A stretch of 64,000 nucleotides of DNA from Cellulophaga baltica (GTDB lineage Bacteria > Bacteroidota > Bacteroidia > Flavobacteriales > Flavobacteriaceae), in NCBI RefSeq assembly GCF_900102165.1, contig NZ_FNBD01000009.1, positions 98,931 through 162,930 on the forward strand. Reading direction: 5' to 3'. A model generated the notes under the pieces. It saw only the letters and a program-made list of their open reading frames with translations, ran no database searches and was not told the DNA's origin. A program made the position numbers and the translations under genes. Below, piece by piece: positions 8,013 to 17,357 of this stretch. Every line of letters starts with the position of its first letter. The first letter of the stretch is position 1.

Positions 8013-9863
8013 TTAATACGGTAATTCATGATTAAGATATTTGAGCCTTTCTTGAATTAGTTTGTTTTTAAGAACAGCCTTGTTTATCAATGTACTTTGA
8101 ACAGAAAATTGATAGTTTTTATAATAATCTTGTTGCAGTACAATAGTATTGAGGAGCAATAGCGCTTCTTTTTCATTGTTAGATTGATACAAAAGGTTTG
8201 TTAAGGCATCAGAACTATCTTTTAAACCGGTAATACCTAAAAATTCTGCTGCTCGCATACGGTTAATTAATAAAGTATCAGAAGTCATAAGCGCTTCAAT
8301 TTTATCAGATAATTCGCTAGCCTTTAGTCCAAAACTAGAACAGCTTATCAATGCCCAGTAGCGTTCTAGTTCATCAGAAGAATCTAAATATTTCAATAAT
8401 TTTGGTTTCGCCTCATCAAAAGGGAGAAGTTGTAAATTGGCGATTTTTAAATATTTCGAAATGTCTTTCTTGTGGGCTGTTCCAAAGGCAATAGGGTTAG
8501 TAAATGCTTTTTCTATGATGAGGTGCTCTGGAAAAAATGAAAGGTCGGGCATTGATTTTATCCAAGAATTTAAGCTTTTCCTTAATTTTAGTAACTCTTT
8601 ATGATACGCAGCATCATGCGCTAAATTATTAGTTTCAAAAGGATCTTTTTCAACATCATAAACTTCTTCAGGAGCTTTCGGTTTAAAAAAGCTAGCTTGT
8701 ATTTCGTTTAGTTGCCCCTTATCAAACAATAGTTTCCATTCGCTATAGGCTAGTTGTTTATACCGGTAATTATTCATTAAACCATCTACATTAAAAGGCT
8801 GAAAATTCCGGATGTACTTTAAGTTGCCTATACGTACACTTCTAACCATATCATACTTTTCATCAAACCGATCGGCATAGCCAAAAGTTTCTTTATTTTG
8901 AAGCGTATGTTTAGAAACGTTTCTGCCTAGAAAAGGAACGCCGTCTATAGTTTTAGGTACTTTTACTCCTGCTACATTTAAAACGGTAGCACTGAAATCT
9001 ACAAAGCTAACAAAGGTATTTGTGGAGGTGCCGGCTTTAAAAGAAGATAGATTTTTAAACTTTTCTGGAATATAGACCACTAGCGGAACATGTAAACCAG
9101 TTTCTTTTAAATAGCCTTTGCTATTAGGTAAAACCCCACCATGATCTCCGTAATAGAAAATAATGGTGTTCTCTAACAGATGGTCATCTTTTAATTGCTT
9201 GATGACTTCCCCAACTTGCTGGTCCATTTTACTGATTAAATCGAGATATCGGGCATTCGTATATTTAAATATTTTTGTTTGAGGATGATTAGGTTGTACG
9301 AAGACGGTCTCAATATTTGTTTTCGTTCTTATAGAATCAACATCCTTTTCAGAAAAATGTAGTTGCCCTTCATGAGTAGTTCCAATATTAAACACATGAA
9401 AAAAGGGTTGTCCTTTTTTTCTGTTTCTCCAACTTGCCTTATTGGAAGAATCGTCCCAAACCATATCATATTTAATAATATTATAATCTTCCTTAGCATT
9501 ATTGGTGGTATAGTAACCGACTTCACGTAGATATTCGGGAAACATTTTTATATTTTCTGGGAGTGTTACTTTTTGTTCAGATCTATGATAATGTGTTGCT
9601 ACTTTAGGACCGTAAACTCCGGTGATAATACTAGACCTAGCTGCACTGCAGACCGCGGCATTTGAAAAAGCGCGGTTAAATTGGATTCCGTTTTGGGCTA
9701 GTTTTTCAATATTAGGGGTGCTCACCCCATGTGCATTAAAAAGCTTCATGTAATGTTTGGAGTTGTCCTCAGAAACAATCCAAACAATGTTGGGTGTATC
9801 CTGAGCTGTCAGACAACTAGAAATAAATAATATAACTATGAGAACAATCGATTTAAAGTTCAT
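8013..9863 (-). CDS. S1-family sulfatase with C-terminal HEAT-like domain
   Basis: This 616-residue sulfatase has a hydrophobic leader with a possible lipobox (ISSC). The first metal-site motif is SEDNS (Asp33, Asn34) and the formylglycine motif is CSAAR (Cys72), the Ala-containing variant. The catalytic core ends around residue 450. The remaining segment, with repeated helical pairs such as RMRAAEFLGITG and EALLLLNTIVL, looks like HEAT/ARM-type repeats and could bind substrate or a partner. It lies second from the start of a sulfatase-CAZyme run, with 3 bases to the upstream GH28 stop. The specific sulfate position attacked cannot be read from sequence. Confidence 0.82.
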   Translation of the reverse strand: MNFKSIVLIVILFISSCLTAQDTPNIVWIVSEDNSKHYMKLFNAHGVSTPNIEKLAQNGIQFNRAFSNAAVCSAARSSIITGVYGPKVATHYHRSEQKVTLPENIKMFPEYLREVGYYTTNNAKEDYNIIKYDMVWDDSSNKASWRNRKKGQPFFHVFNIGTTHEGQLHFSEKDVDSIRTKTNIETVFVQPNHPQTKIFKYTNARYLDLISKMDQQVGEVIKQLKDDHLLENTIIFYYGDHGGVLPNSKGYLKETGLHVPLVVYIPEKFKNLSSFKAGTSTNTFVSFVDFSATVLNVAGVKVPKTIDGVPFLGRNVSKHTLQNKETFGYADRFDEKYDMVRSVRIGNLKYIRNFQPFNVDGLMNNYRYKQLAYSEWKLLFDKGQLNEIQASFFKPKAPEEVYDVEKDPFETNNLAHDAAYHKELLKLRKSLNSWIKSMPDLSFFPEHLIIEKAFTNPIAFGTAHKKDISKYLKIANLQLLPFDEAKPKLLKYLDSSDELERYWALISCSSFGLKASELSDKIEALMTSDTLLINRMRAAEFLGITGLKDSSDALTNLLYQSNNEKEALLLLNTIVLQQDYYKNYQFSVQSTLINKAVLKNKLIQERLKYLNHELPY

Positions 9864-9865
9864 TT

Positions 9866-11257
9866 CTAATGCTGTTTTATTTCTTTTGATATTATTTTTT
9901 TCCTATTTAAAAAAATAGATTTCAGATCAAAGTTTAGAACATCATCTAAAACTATTGGTTTGCGTTTATCATCAGAAATGGTAGTAAGTTGAAAATTGTT
10001 GATGTATAAACCGTCAATATGTCTGGCATAAACGCCAGAAGCTGGTAATGTGCCTACTTTACTAAATTCTGGCCACCAACCATCAAGCGTTTCTAACGTA
10101 AATTCTTTAATATCTTTTTTATCGGAATCTACTTGTGTTCCACCACCTGCTACTGTCATTTGTATGTTGTTTAACTGAATGTCTGTGATGTAATTTTTAG
10201 GCATTCCTGTTAAAAAAATGACCGAATTTTTATCCAGTTCTCTGTTGTCAATAATCATATGGTTGAATGAAAAGCTATGCATGGCCATCATCGGGAACAT
10301 AGTTTCTGGAGTATCTACTCCTGCTCGTTGCTGGCAAAAGGTCAAAAAAATTGGTCTGGGTACATTCTTCATTACAATATTGGAGAAAATCATGTTTTTC
10401 ATTTCGCCACCTTCGTTCATTTGTATTTTTAAACCCGAATCTTGAATGTCATGAAAGGTGCAATTGCTAACGGTTATCGATTCAAAATTTCCTCTAGATG
10501 CCAAGCTAATACGCATAGCAGCCCATTTGCTGGTAAAAACACAATTGGTAATTACAATGTTTTTACAGGGTTTATCGGGTCTAGAGGTTTGTAAACAAAT
10601 TGAATCGTCACTAGTGTCAAAAGAAGAATTGGCCACACGTACATTTGTACAACCGTCAAAATCTAGTCCGTCTCCATTATTGTTAACCCGGCTGATAATT
10701 TTTATACCATCTACCACAATTTGATCACAATACAACCATGCTGAGGTCCATGCGGCAGGATTTAAAAGGGTTACTTCTTTTAATTGAATATTGGAGCAAT
10801 TAAGAAAGCGCATCATCATAGGGCGGCCACCTTTTTCTTTCGTGAAATATTTTGGATGTCCATTGGCATCTATGGTTCCTAAACCTTTAATCGCAAAGGA
10901 TTTTGCTTCCCGCGCAAAAATCAAGCAACGATCCATATGCGGCTCGTTCTTATACGTATTTTTATGCGTGTCTGTGGTATAATCTTCTATGTCCGGACTA
11001 CCTAATAAGACAGCTCCATTTTCTATATAAAGGGTTACAAAGTCTTTTAGGTAAATAGTGCCTATGACAACGGTTTTACCGGCAGGGATAATCACGTTTC
11101 CCCCTCCGTTTTTAGTACAAGCATCAATAGCAGCCTGCACGGCTTTGGTATCTTTAGTAATTCCGTCTGCTTTTGCACCATAGTTCAATACATTATAGTC
11201 ACTAGCGTTTGAAATAAGAGTAAAACCAAGAAGTAGTAAAAGCAGAAACTGTTTCAT
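9866..11257 (-). CDS. GH28-family (polygalacturonase-like) beta-helix hydrolase, second copy
   Basis: This exported protein of about 463 residues starts at 11257 (MKQFLLLLLLG); an ATG at 11269 would add four residues and overlap the upstream stop. The signal peptide is followed by LNYGAKADG and a beta-helix with repeated NIV/ITNC turns. The GH28 acids are Asp196 (NGDGLD) and Asp217/Asp218 (SDDSIC), again 21 residues apart. The catalytic His motif is replaced by KWAAMRIS. It is only distantly similar to the GH28 at 5719-7098, so the two probably have different substrates. They flank the GH16 and sulfatase genes of the same run. Confidence 0.75.
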   Translation of the reverse strand: MKQFLLLLLLGFTLISNASDYNVLNYGAKADGITKDTKAVQAAIDACTKNGGGNVIIPAGKTVVIGTIYLKDFVTLYIENGAVLLGSPDIEDYTTDTHKNTYKNEPHMDRCLIFAREAKSFAIKGLGTIDANGHPKYFTKEKGGRPMMMRFLNCSNIQLKEVTLLNPAAWTSAWLYCDQIVVDGIKIISRVNNNGDGLDFDGCTNVRVANSSFDTSDDSICLQTSRPDKPCKNIVITNCVFTSKWAAMRISLASRGNFESITVSNCTFHDIQDSGLKIQMNEGGEMKNMIFSNIVMKNVPRPIFLTFCQQRAGVDTPETMFPMMAMHSFSFNHMIIDNRELDKNSVIFLTGMPKNYITDIQLNNIQMTVAGGGTQVDSDKKDIKEFTLETLDGWWPEFSKVGTLPASGVYARHIDGLYINNFQLTTISDDKRKPIVLDDVLNFDLKSIFLNRKKIISKEIKQH

Positions 11258-11258
11258 G

Positions 11259-12563
11259 TTATTGTTCATATTTTGAATAGATTTCGGCTAAATCTGTTTC
11301 ATCTTCGGTTTGTAATTGCCACTCTTTCAGTTGGCTCAAAAGACTAATGATAGTAGATTTTGATTTCTTTTTAGTAATAAGATTTTTTGTTTCCCAAGGG
11401 TCTTTTTTTAAATCATACAATTCTAAGATTCCTGTTTTAGGGTAAACTATTAGTTTGTTGTCTTCAGAAATGATACCTCGTTGATCGTCAAACATGGCTA
11501 AATAAATAGAGGTTCTGGCTTTTCCTGTTTGGGTTAAGAGCGGTACTAAACTTTCAAAATCTGTTGGCTCGTTTACTTCAAGGTCTAACAAATCAAATAG
11601 GGTAGGAACCACATCTTGCAGATAAACGCGAGATGAAATTTTACTGTTTGGAGTAATACTTGGAGCTTTTATAATTAGAGGAGCGGTAACACTTGGTTCA
11701 TAGAGGCAAACCTTACCCGCTACACCATTTTCACCAAAATTAATTCCGTGATCAGAAGTAAAGACAATCAATGTACGGTCATAGAGCTTTTGTTCTTTTA
11801 AAGTATTAATAATAGCTCCTATACGATCATCCATATGAGTAACCATAGCATTGTTTTGTTGCACGCGTTGTTGCATGGTTTTAGATCGTAGCGGATTATT
11901 GGTATACTGATATTTTACGTTTGTATTTAGTGGAGTGCTATCCACAACACTCGGTGGTAGCAAGACTTCACCCGCAGGATACATGTCATAATATTTTTGC
12001 TCCGTTTGTCTGGGAACATGGGGAGCATTAAAAGCTACGTAGGCAAAAAAGGGCTTGTCGTTTTTATACCCTTTGAGGAAGTCAATAGCCTCGTTAGCCG
12101 TAATATCTGTAATATGGCCTCCTTCCGAATTATAGGTTTTCAATTGTCCAGGTTGTATGCTTCCCGTTTCATTAAAAATCTCTTTTACATTTTTTCCCAT
12201 GGCGTGCCATTTCCCTGTCATATAGGTATAATACCCATGGTCTTGTAATTTCTCTGGTAAAGATTTTGGGGCATTTTTTTTATTTATTTCTTGAGATTTC
12301 CATAAGTATTTTCCATAAATAAGCATGGTTCTACTTGGTATGCACACGGCGGGAGACCAACAACCCATATTGTAGGCAGCCGAAAATGAAGTGCCTTCTT
12401 TTGCTAGAGCATCAATATTTGGGGTACTTATAGCCTTATTTCCATAGGCACCAACTGTTTGATTACTTTGATCATCAGATTCTATGAATAAAATATTTAA
12501 TTGCGCAAAGCTGGTTAATGTATATCCAAAACTTAGGAAGAACATTAGAAATCTTAATTTCAT
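11259..12563 (-). CDS. S1-family sulfatase, first gene of an eight-gene run
   Basis: This compact 434-residue sulfatase has a signal peptide ending near SFAQ. It has metal-site Asp30/Asp31 (ESDDQ), the formylglycine motif CIPSR (Cys74) and a later DHG motif (TSDHGINFGENG). It lacks additional domains. Its start is preceded by 217 bases without a gene, so it is probably the first gene of the operon running to 1479. The next gene starts at or just before its stop. It is likely a periplasmic exo-sulfatase on galactan oligosaccharides; position specificity is unknown. Confidence 0.85.
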   Translation of the reverse strand: MKLRFLMFFLSFGYTLTSFAQLNILFIESDDQSNQTVGAYGNKAISTPNIDALAKEGTSFSAAYNMGCWSPAVCIPSRTMLIYGKYLWKSQEINKKNAPKSLPEKLQDHGYYTYMTGKWHAMGKNVKEIFNETGSIQPGQLKTYNSEGGHITDITANEAIDFLKGYKNDKPFFAYVAFNAPHVPRQTEQKYYDMYPAGEVLLPPSVVDSTPLNTNVKYQYTNNPLRSKTMQQRVQQNNAMVTHMDDRIGAIINTLKEQKLYDRTLIVFTSDHGINFGENGVAGKVCLYEPSVTAPLIIKAPSITPNSKISSRVYLQDVVPTLFDLLDLEVNEPTDFESLVPLLTQTGKARTSIYLAMFDDQRGIISEDNKLIVYPKTGILELYDLKKDPWETKNLITKKKSKSTIISLLSQLKEWQLQTEDETDLAEIYSKYEQ

Positions 12564-12720
12564 TTTTCATTGTATTAAGGCTATCTATACATTCAGTTTA
12601 GTGCTCAAAAATCTAAATAAAAAATAACCGTTTTATGAAAAATAAAAGTAGAAATAGATCTATAGGAGAAGGGTAAGTGATAGCTATTATACTACCATAA
12701 ATGATTTATTTGTATAGTAA

Positions 12721-12740
12721 ATAGGGAGAGAATTCCCTAT
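12721..12740. repeat. Short inverted repeat upstream of the sulfatase-GH28 run
   Basis: Seven-base arms (ATAGGGA and TCCCTAT) are separated by six bases. It lies in the 217-base gap between the start of the eight-gene run and the LacI remnant. It could be an operator or a weak transcript end for the remnant. No conserved promoter was found nearby. Confidence 0.3.
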
Positions 12741-12772
12741 AAAAGAGTGAAATTGAAAGAATCTGCTTTTAT

Positions 12773-12785
12773 AGTAACCGTTACT
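12773..12785. promoter_or_regulatory. Palindrome AGTAAC-C-GTTACT at the LacI remnant 3' end
   Basis: This perfect 6+1+6 palindrome resembles LacI-family operators in form and overlaps the stop codon of the LacI remnant. A related half-site (TAACCGTT) occurs near 12625. Either could be chance in AT-rich DNA. Confidence 0.25.
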
Positions 12786-12948
12786 TAATTTTTACAGATG
12801 AATCTCTAATGTTTAATCTTCCGTTTAATATGATTGTCTGGGGAACAAATAAGCCTTTATTATTAATCTGATCAAGAAGTAATTTGGCAGTAGTTTGACC
12901 TATGTCGTTTGTGGGTTGCTCAACCGAAGTTAAGGAGGGATGGGTGGT
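12781..12948 (-). pseudogene. C-terminal remnant of a LacI-family regulator
   Basis: About 55 residues remain, with the characteristic LacI/GalR C-terminus: HPSLTSVEQPTNDIG, then KLLLDQI, and the ending LNIRDSS. The DNA-binding helix-turn-helix and most of the sugar-binding domain are absent. Upstream, the frame runs into DNA that encodes a sulfatase on the other strand. The right edge given is approximate, because the junction lies somewhere in 12940-12970. This is a regulator destroyed by rearrangement, presumably one that once controlled a neighbouring sugar locus. Confidence 0.7.
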
Positions 12949-13593
12949 ACCATTACCGAAAGTGGTATTCACCATCATGTTAATTATTTAGATTATCAGG
13001 TTTGGCAGTACATGAACAAATTAAAGGATATGGGAGTAGAGAATAATACCATCTTTATTTTTTGTGCGGATAATGGTACAAGCGGCTATGGAAAAGGAAG
13101 TCCTGTTTCTCAAAAAGGTACCCATGTTCCTTTAATCATCTATGCTCCAGGTATGAACATGACTAAAAAGGGATTGCAAGATACATTGGTAAATATGTCA
13201 GATATGCTCCCAACCATAGCTGATATTGCGAAGGTAAAGATTCCAGATAGTTATGAGGTTAATGGAGAGAGTTTACTGCCTTTTTTAACTACGGATAAAC
13301 CAAAACATCGGGAGTGGATCTATGGCTATCATAAAGAAATGCAGATTATTCGAGGTGATTTTGTTTTAAAAGATGGTAGAAATGATTGGTGGGATGTTAG
13401 TGAGAATCCTGACGATTTAATCAGTTTTAAGAAAATAAAGGATTGGAGTGAAGTTTCTGAAGCACATAGAAAAGAAAGGGATGAACTAAATAAAGTACTT
13501 CCTAGATTTAATCTGCATGCTACAGCACATGATGCATCAATCAATAGAACAGAAACCCCAGAGCCATTAAACGTAATTGCAAGAAAAGAGTAA
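12949..13593 (+). pseudogene. 5'-truncated S1 sulfatase (C-terminal half)
   Basis: The translated segment matches the second half of an S1 sulfatase. It contains YLDYQVWQYMNKLKDMG, then TIFIFCADNGTSGYG (the DNG metal motif), KGTHVPLIIYAPG, and a C-terminal tail with HREWIYGYHKEMQIIRGDF. The N-terminal half with the metal Asp pair and the Cys-x-Pro-x-Arg maturation motif is missing, so it cannot be an active sulfatase. An ATG at 12940 gives an open frame, but no signal peptide is encoded. It abuts a truncated LacI gene on the opposite strand, which marks a recombination breakpoint. The original partner lay in lost DNA. Confidence 0.75.
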
Positions 13594-13660
13594 AGGCTTA
13601 ATATAAATCTGAGTAATGAGCTCTCTGGTAGTTAAATTTTAAGGCCTCATATTTCAATAT

Positions 13661-13701
13661 AATAAACTCCGCTTAGCATCCAAATCTAAGCGGAGTTTAT
13701 T
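13661..13701. terminator. Bidirectional intrinsic terminator
   Basis: A perfect inverted repeat has 16-base arms beginning AATAAACTCCGC and a nine-base loop. It lies between the truncated sulfatase (+) and the GH2 gene (-). T-rich and A-rich flanks suit termination in both directions. Confidence 0.8.
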
Positions 13702-13734
13702 ATTATCCGTATTATGTAGGCTAAGAAGCCCTAT

Positions 13735-16236
13735 TTACTTTACAATTACCGTAGTGTTTGTACCTTCAAAATCTTCAGAATTCGTTTTTAATACGATGGT
13801 TCCTTTAGCAATAGATTGAACATAGATCACGGCTTGACCGTTGAAAAAGGCTCTAGTGGGTTTTGACAGGTTTTGTACATTAGTAGGATCTCCATTTCCC
13901 GAAGCTAAAAATTGAGCAGCTCCGCTGACTTCAATCTTCATGTTTTTATTATAGTGCGGATATAAATTTCCATCTTTATCCACTACGGAAACAACGTATA
14001 CAGCTACTTCGCCCTCTTGAATTATTTGCGTTTCATTTTTTATGCTGATATGATGAGGTTTCCCAGCAGTAACACGCCTGGTTTCTGCTACTTTTTTACC
14101 TTTCTTGTTATACGCAATAATTTTGGCTTCCCCCGGTTCATAAATTACCTGTTCCCAAACTAAAGCATACGCTTCTACCTGAGCCATAGTTGTACCTCCG
14201 GAGGCTTCTTTCTTTATATCTGTTGCTAGAAATTCTGGTATTGCTGGTTTATTTTTGGTTTTTATACCATAGCTCTTACCGTTTACAAACAATTCTGCTT
14301 TATCATATGTCGTATAACATACCACAGGGATTTTTTTACCTTTCATTTCCGGTAAAGACCAATGCGGAAAGAAATGTAACACCTCTGTATCTTCATTCCA
14401 TTCGCTTTTGTATAAGTAAAATTTATCTTTTTCCAATCCTACCATATCCACAGGGGCAAAATAAGAACTTCTTGATTTTGCCGTATGGTATGGAGAAGGT
14501 TCTCCTAAATAATCATAGCCCGTCCATACAAATTCGCCATAAACAAAATCATTATACTCTTGTGATGCAAACTCTTTATATGGGGCATAACCCCATGGAA
14601 CGTTCGTGTTCTCATAATTTCCTGGTTGCCCGTCTGCATATAGCTCTGTATGCACAGATGTTCCTCTTTTATTTTGCAACGTATCAAAAACAACAGGGAA
14701 TTTATAAGAATTTCGGGTGCTCAAAGAGCCTCCTGTTTCACTAGCGTAGAATTTTATAGTCGGATAGTGTTCTCTTATTTTATGGTAAATTCCTGGTTTA
14801 TAGTTAAACCCTGCCACATCTACGGTGGAAGCCATACCACTTTCTAAGGCATTGTTAGCTGAATTAAAGCCTGCGGTGGTTGCTCGAGTAGTATCTAAAG
14901 ATTTTACAATTGTATTTAGGTAGGAAGTAATTTTGTTAGGATCATGTTGATACTGTTCCATAATTTCATTTCCAATACTCCACATAATAATACTAGGGTG
15001 GTTTCTGTCTCTTAAAATCATATCACTAAGGTCTTCCTTAGCCCACAAATCAAAATGTTTAGAATACCCGTTTAAAACTTTTCCTAATTGCCATTCATCA
15101 AAGGCTTCATCAATAGCTAAAATGCCCATTTCGTCGCAAATATCTAGCGCTTCTGGCGCGGGTGGATTATGAGAAAACCGAATTGCATTAACGCCCATCT
15201 CCTTCATTTTTTTCATTTGTCGGATAAATAGTTCTTTATGAAAAGCAGCACCTACAGGGCCAAAATCATGGTGCATGTTTACGCCTTTAAACCGTATTTT
15301 TTCATCGTTTAAATAAAACCCATCCAGTTCAAATCGAATACTTCTAACTCCAAAGGTGGTCGTGTAGGTATCTACGACCGTTCCATTTTTTAAAATGGAA
15401 GTTTTTAAAGTATAAAGTTGAGGTGTTTTAATATCCCAAAGCTGAGGTTTTAGAATTTTAAAGTTTTCAGATAGTTTTGCTTCTCCATTTAAAGAAATAT
15501 CTTTTGAATTTTGAGCTATTTTTTTTCCATCATGCGCTATTATCTCGTTGAGTATCGTACACTTTCCTTCACCTACGACTTCTAAATCTAAATGAACTAA
15601 GGCTTTCTTTTTTGTAATTTGATGAGTAGAAACAAAAGTTCCCCAAGTTTTAACATGGGTTTTATTTCTCTTTTGTACAGAGACTTTTCTATATAAACCA
15701 GCTCCAGGATACCAGCGTGATTGACTATTAAAGTTCTCTAGTCGTACAGCGATAGTGTTCTCTCCAGCTTTTAAGAATTTGGTAATATCAAAATGAAAAG
15801 AAATGTAACCAAAGGGTCTTGCTCCAACATAAGCACCGTTTACGTAAACTTTAGCATTACTCATAGCACCATCAAAGAGTAGTTCTATATTTTCTTCTAA
15901 TTCTGTAGCAGAAACCGTATAATTTGTTCGATACCAGCCAATACCAACATAAGGCAAAGCTCCTGTACGTCCGGTTCTGTACTTTGGAGTTGTTTCACCA
16001 TCTTGAATTACCATGGTTAACTGAATGTCATGAGTGAAGTTGAAATCTTCTTTAACCGCCCAATCATGAGGTACAGTGACATGCTCCCAATCGGCATCAT
16101 TAAAATTTTCTTGAAAGGCAGCTCCGTGATCATAATTACTAAACTTCCAATCTCTTAAAATGTCTACGCTGCTATGTTGTGCCGCTAAAAAGTGCAGGGA
16201 ACAAATTAGGAGTATTACTGATGTGTATTTTTTCAT
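13735..16236 (-). CDS. GH2-family beta-galactosidase-like exo-hydrolase
   Basis: This 833-residue protein has a signal peptide (to about LAAQ). The order is a jelly-roll sugar-binding domain, an immunoglobulin-like domain, a TIM barrel and C-terminal beta-sandwich domains. The acid/base is Glu424 in WSIGNE and the nucleophile is Glu500 in YASETGG. This is the standard retaining GH2 pair. In an agaran locus the expected job is removal of non-reducing beta-D-galactose from oligosaccharides after GH117 or desulfation; beta-glucuronidase or mannosidase activity cannot be excluded from motifs alone. It follows a GH16 gene by 34 bases and ends in a shared terminator. Confidence 0.82.
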   Translation of the reverse strand: MKKYTSVILLICSLHFLAAQHSSVDILRDWKFSNYDHGAAFQENFNDADWEHVTVPHDWAVKEDFNFTHDIQLTMVIQDGETTPKYRTGRTGALPYVGIGWYRTNYTVSATELEENIELLFDGAMSNAKVYVNGAYVGARPFGYISFHFDITKFLKAGENTIAVRLENFNSQSRWYPGAGLYRKVSVQKRNKTHVKTWGTFVSTHQITKKKALVHLDLEVVGEGKCTILNEIIAHDGKKIAQNSKDISLNGEAKLSENFKILKPQLWDIKTPQLYTLKTSILKNGTVVDTYTTTFGVRSIRFELDGFYLNDEKIRFKGVNMHHDFGPVGAAFHKELFIRQMKKMKEMGVNAIRFSHNPPAPEALDICDEMGILAIDEAFDEWQLGKVLNGYSKHFDLWAKEDLSDMILRDRNHPSIIMWSIGNEIMEQYQHDPNKITSYLNTIVKSLDTTRATTAGFNSANNALESGMASTVDVAGFNYKPGIYHKIREHYPTIKFYASETGGSLSTRNSYKFPVVFDTLQNKRGTSVHTELYADGQPGNYENTNVPWGYAPYKEFASQEYNDFVYGEFVWTGYDYLGEPSPYHTAKSRSSYFAPVDMVGLEKDKFYLYKSEWNEDTEVLHFFPHWSLPEMKGKKIPVVCYTTYDKAELFVNGKSYGIKTKNKPAIPEFLATDIKKEASGGTTMAQVEAYALVWEQVIYEPGEAKIIAYNKKGKKVAETRRVTAGKPHHISIKNETQIIQEGEVAVYVVSVVDKDGNLYPHYNKNMKIEVSGAAQFLASGNGDPTNVQNLSKPTRAFFNGQAVIYVQSIAKGTIVLKTNSEDFEGTNTTVIVK

Positions 16237-16270
16237 AGTTTATAAAATAGTGTTGAGACCTTATTTTGAA

Positions 16271-17137
16271 TTAGTCTTTTTTGGTTACTAATTTGTAGGT
16301 TCTTATATAATCAATAAATGCAGTTCTATCCTCTTTGCTAGCACTTAGAACCTTACCGCCATTTTCAGGTATTGGATTCCAATCATAACTTTCAATAGAG
16401 AAGTGAATGAACAGTTGCTGATCAAAGGCTACAGGTGGCTTTATGGTGTATACATGTTTTCCATCAAGGTAAAACAAGAGTTCAGTTGGACTTTTCCACC
16501 AACACCCATACGTGTAAAATTTTTCTGAATTATTAACTTCTGGAAGCATCATATTTTGACTTCTAGTGGCTTCATTACAATCGGTTTTTCGGAATATAGT
16601 ATTAGAGTGCATGATTTTATCCCAAACTTTGCCCCACTCTTGGGCTAAAGGTGATACACTTCCTACAGATTCTGTTATGTCTATTTCATGTTTTTTTCCA
16701 CAAGTGTTTCTAGACATTAACCAAAAACCACCTCCCATTTCAGTTTTGCTCATTTTAAATCTAGATTCGAAATAATGGCCGTAAGATATGGGCTGAAGAG
16801 CTCTAACAATACCACCGTAATAGTTGTATATAGATGGTGTATTGTATTTTAAACTAGTGAAGGTTTTTTCTAATTTACCCACCTCAATTTCCATAAAACC
16901 ATCATTGAGTGTAATAGCATTTTCTTTGAAAAGGGCAGGAGGGCGTCCTATCCATCCAAAATCAGGATGACCCTCAGGATCAGCTTCCCATTTTTTGGTG
17001 TTCAATTTTTCTCCTTCAAAATCATCTGAAAGCTGATCGATTTTTATCCATTTTTTACCTGTGGGAGCATCTATTTGTGCAGCTAAAGGGATGTTGAAAA
17101 CAACGCAAAAGAATAAGGCAACATAAATTTTTTTCAT
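16271..17137 (-). CDS. GH16 endo-galactanase, second beta-porphyranase-like enzyme
   Basis: This 288-residue secreted enzyme starts at 17137 (MKKIYVALFF), where the signal peptide begins; an upstream in-frame ATG at 17221 adds 28 residues that do not fit an export signal. The catalytic motif is HEIDITE (Glu151, Asp153, Glu156). It shares WIGRPPALF and IESYDWNPIPENGG with the enzyme at 7100-7993, so the two are paralogues of the same branch, but the middle differs strongly. The pair may recognise different sulfation or anhydro patterns. It is the first gene of a two-gene unit with GH2. Confidence 0.8.
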   Translation of the reverse strand: MKKIYVALFFCVVFNIPLAAQIDAPTGKKWIKIDQLSDDFEGEKLNTKKWEADPEGHPDFGWIGRPPALFKENAITLNDGFMEIEVGKLEKTFTSLKYNTPSIYNYYGGIVRALQPISYGHYFESRFKMSKTEMGGGFWLMSRNTCGKKHEIDITESVGSVSPLAQEWGKVWDKIMHSNTIFRKTDCNEATRSQNMMLPEVNNSEKFYTYGCWWKSPTELLFYLDGKHVYTIKPPVAFDQQLFIHFSIESYDWNPIPENGGKVLSASKEDRTAFIDYIRTYKLVTKKD

Positions 17138-17357
17138 TTTGAAATAGTTTGTTTGATAAGTCAATTTACGGAGAGAATTACTAGTTTTATTCTCACTAGA
17201 ATAATTGCAAAGCAAAAGCATAACATCTTAAAATTATAATATGAGCTAGGCTTTGTATACTTCTATTGTATAACTATGCGTCATGGTTTAGAGGCTGATT
17301 GTTATGTTATGATTTAATGACATCAACAACTGGCTATATACATTAAGTTCAGGCATT

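Noticed and set aside
12940..13593. Reading the headless sulfatase as an intact small protein
   Set aside because: It lacks the signal peptide, metal Asp pair and Cys maturation motif, and begins at a junction with a LacI remnant.
14190..14744. 184-codon open frame antisense to the GH2 gene
   Set aside because: It lies wholly inside a well-supported GH2 gene on the other strand, encodes a low-complexity Leu/Tyr-rich sequence with no known motif, and has no promoter or spacing of its own.
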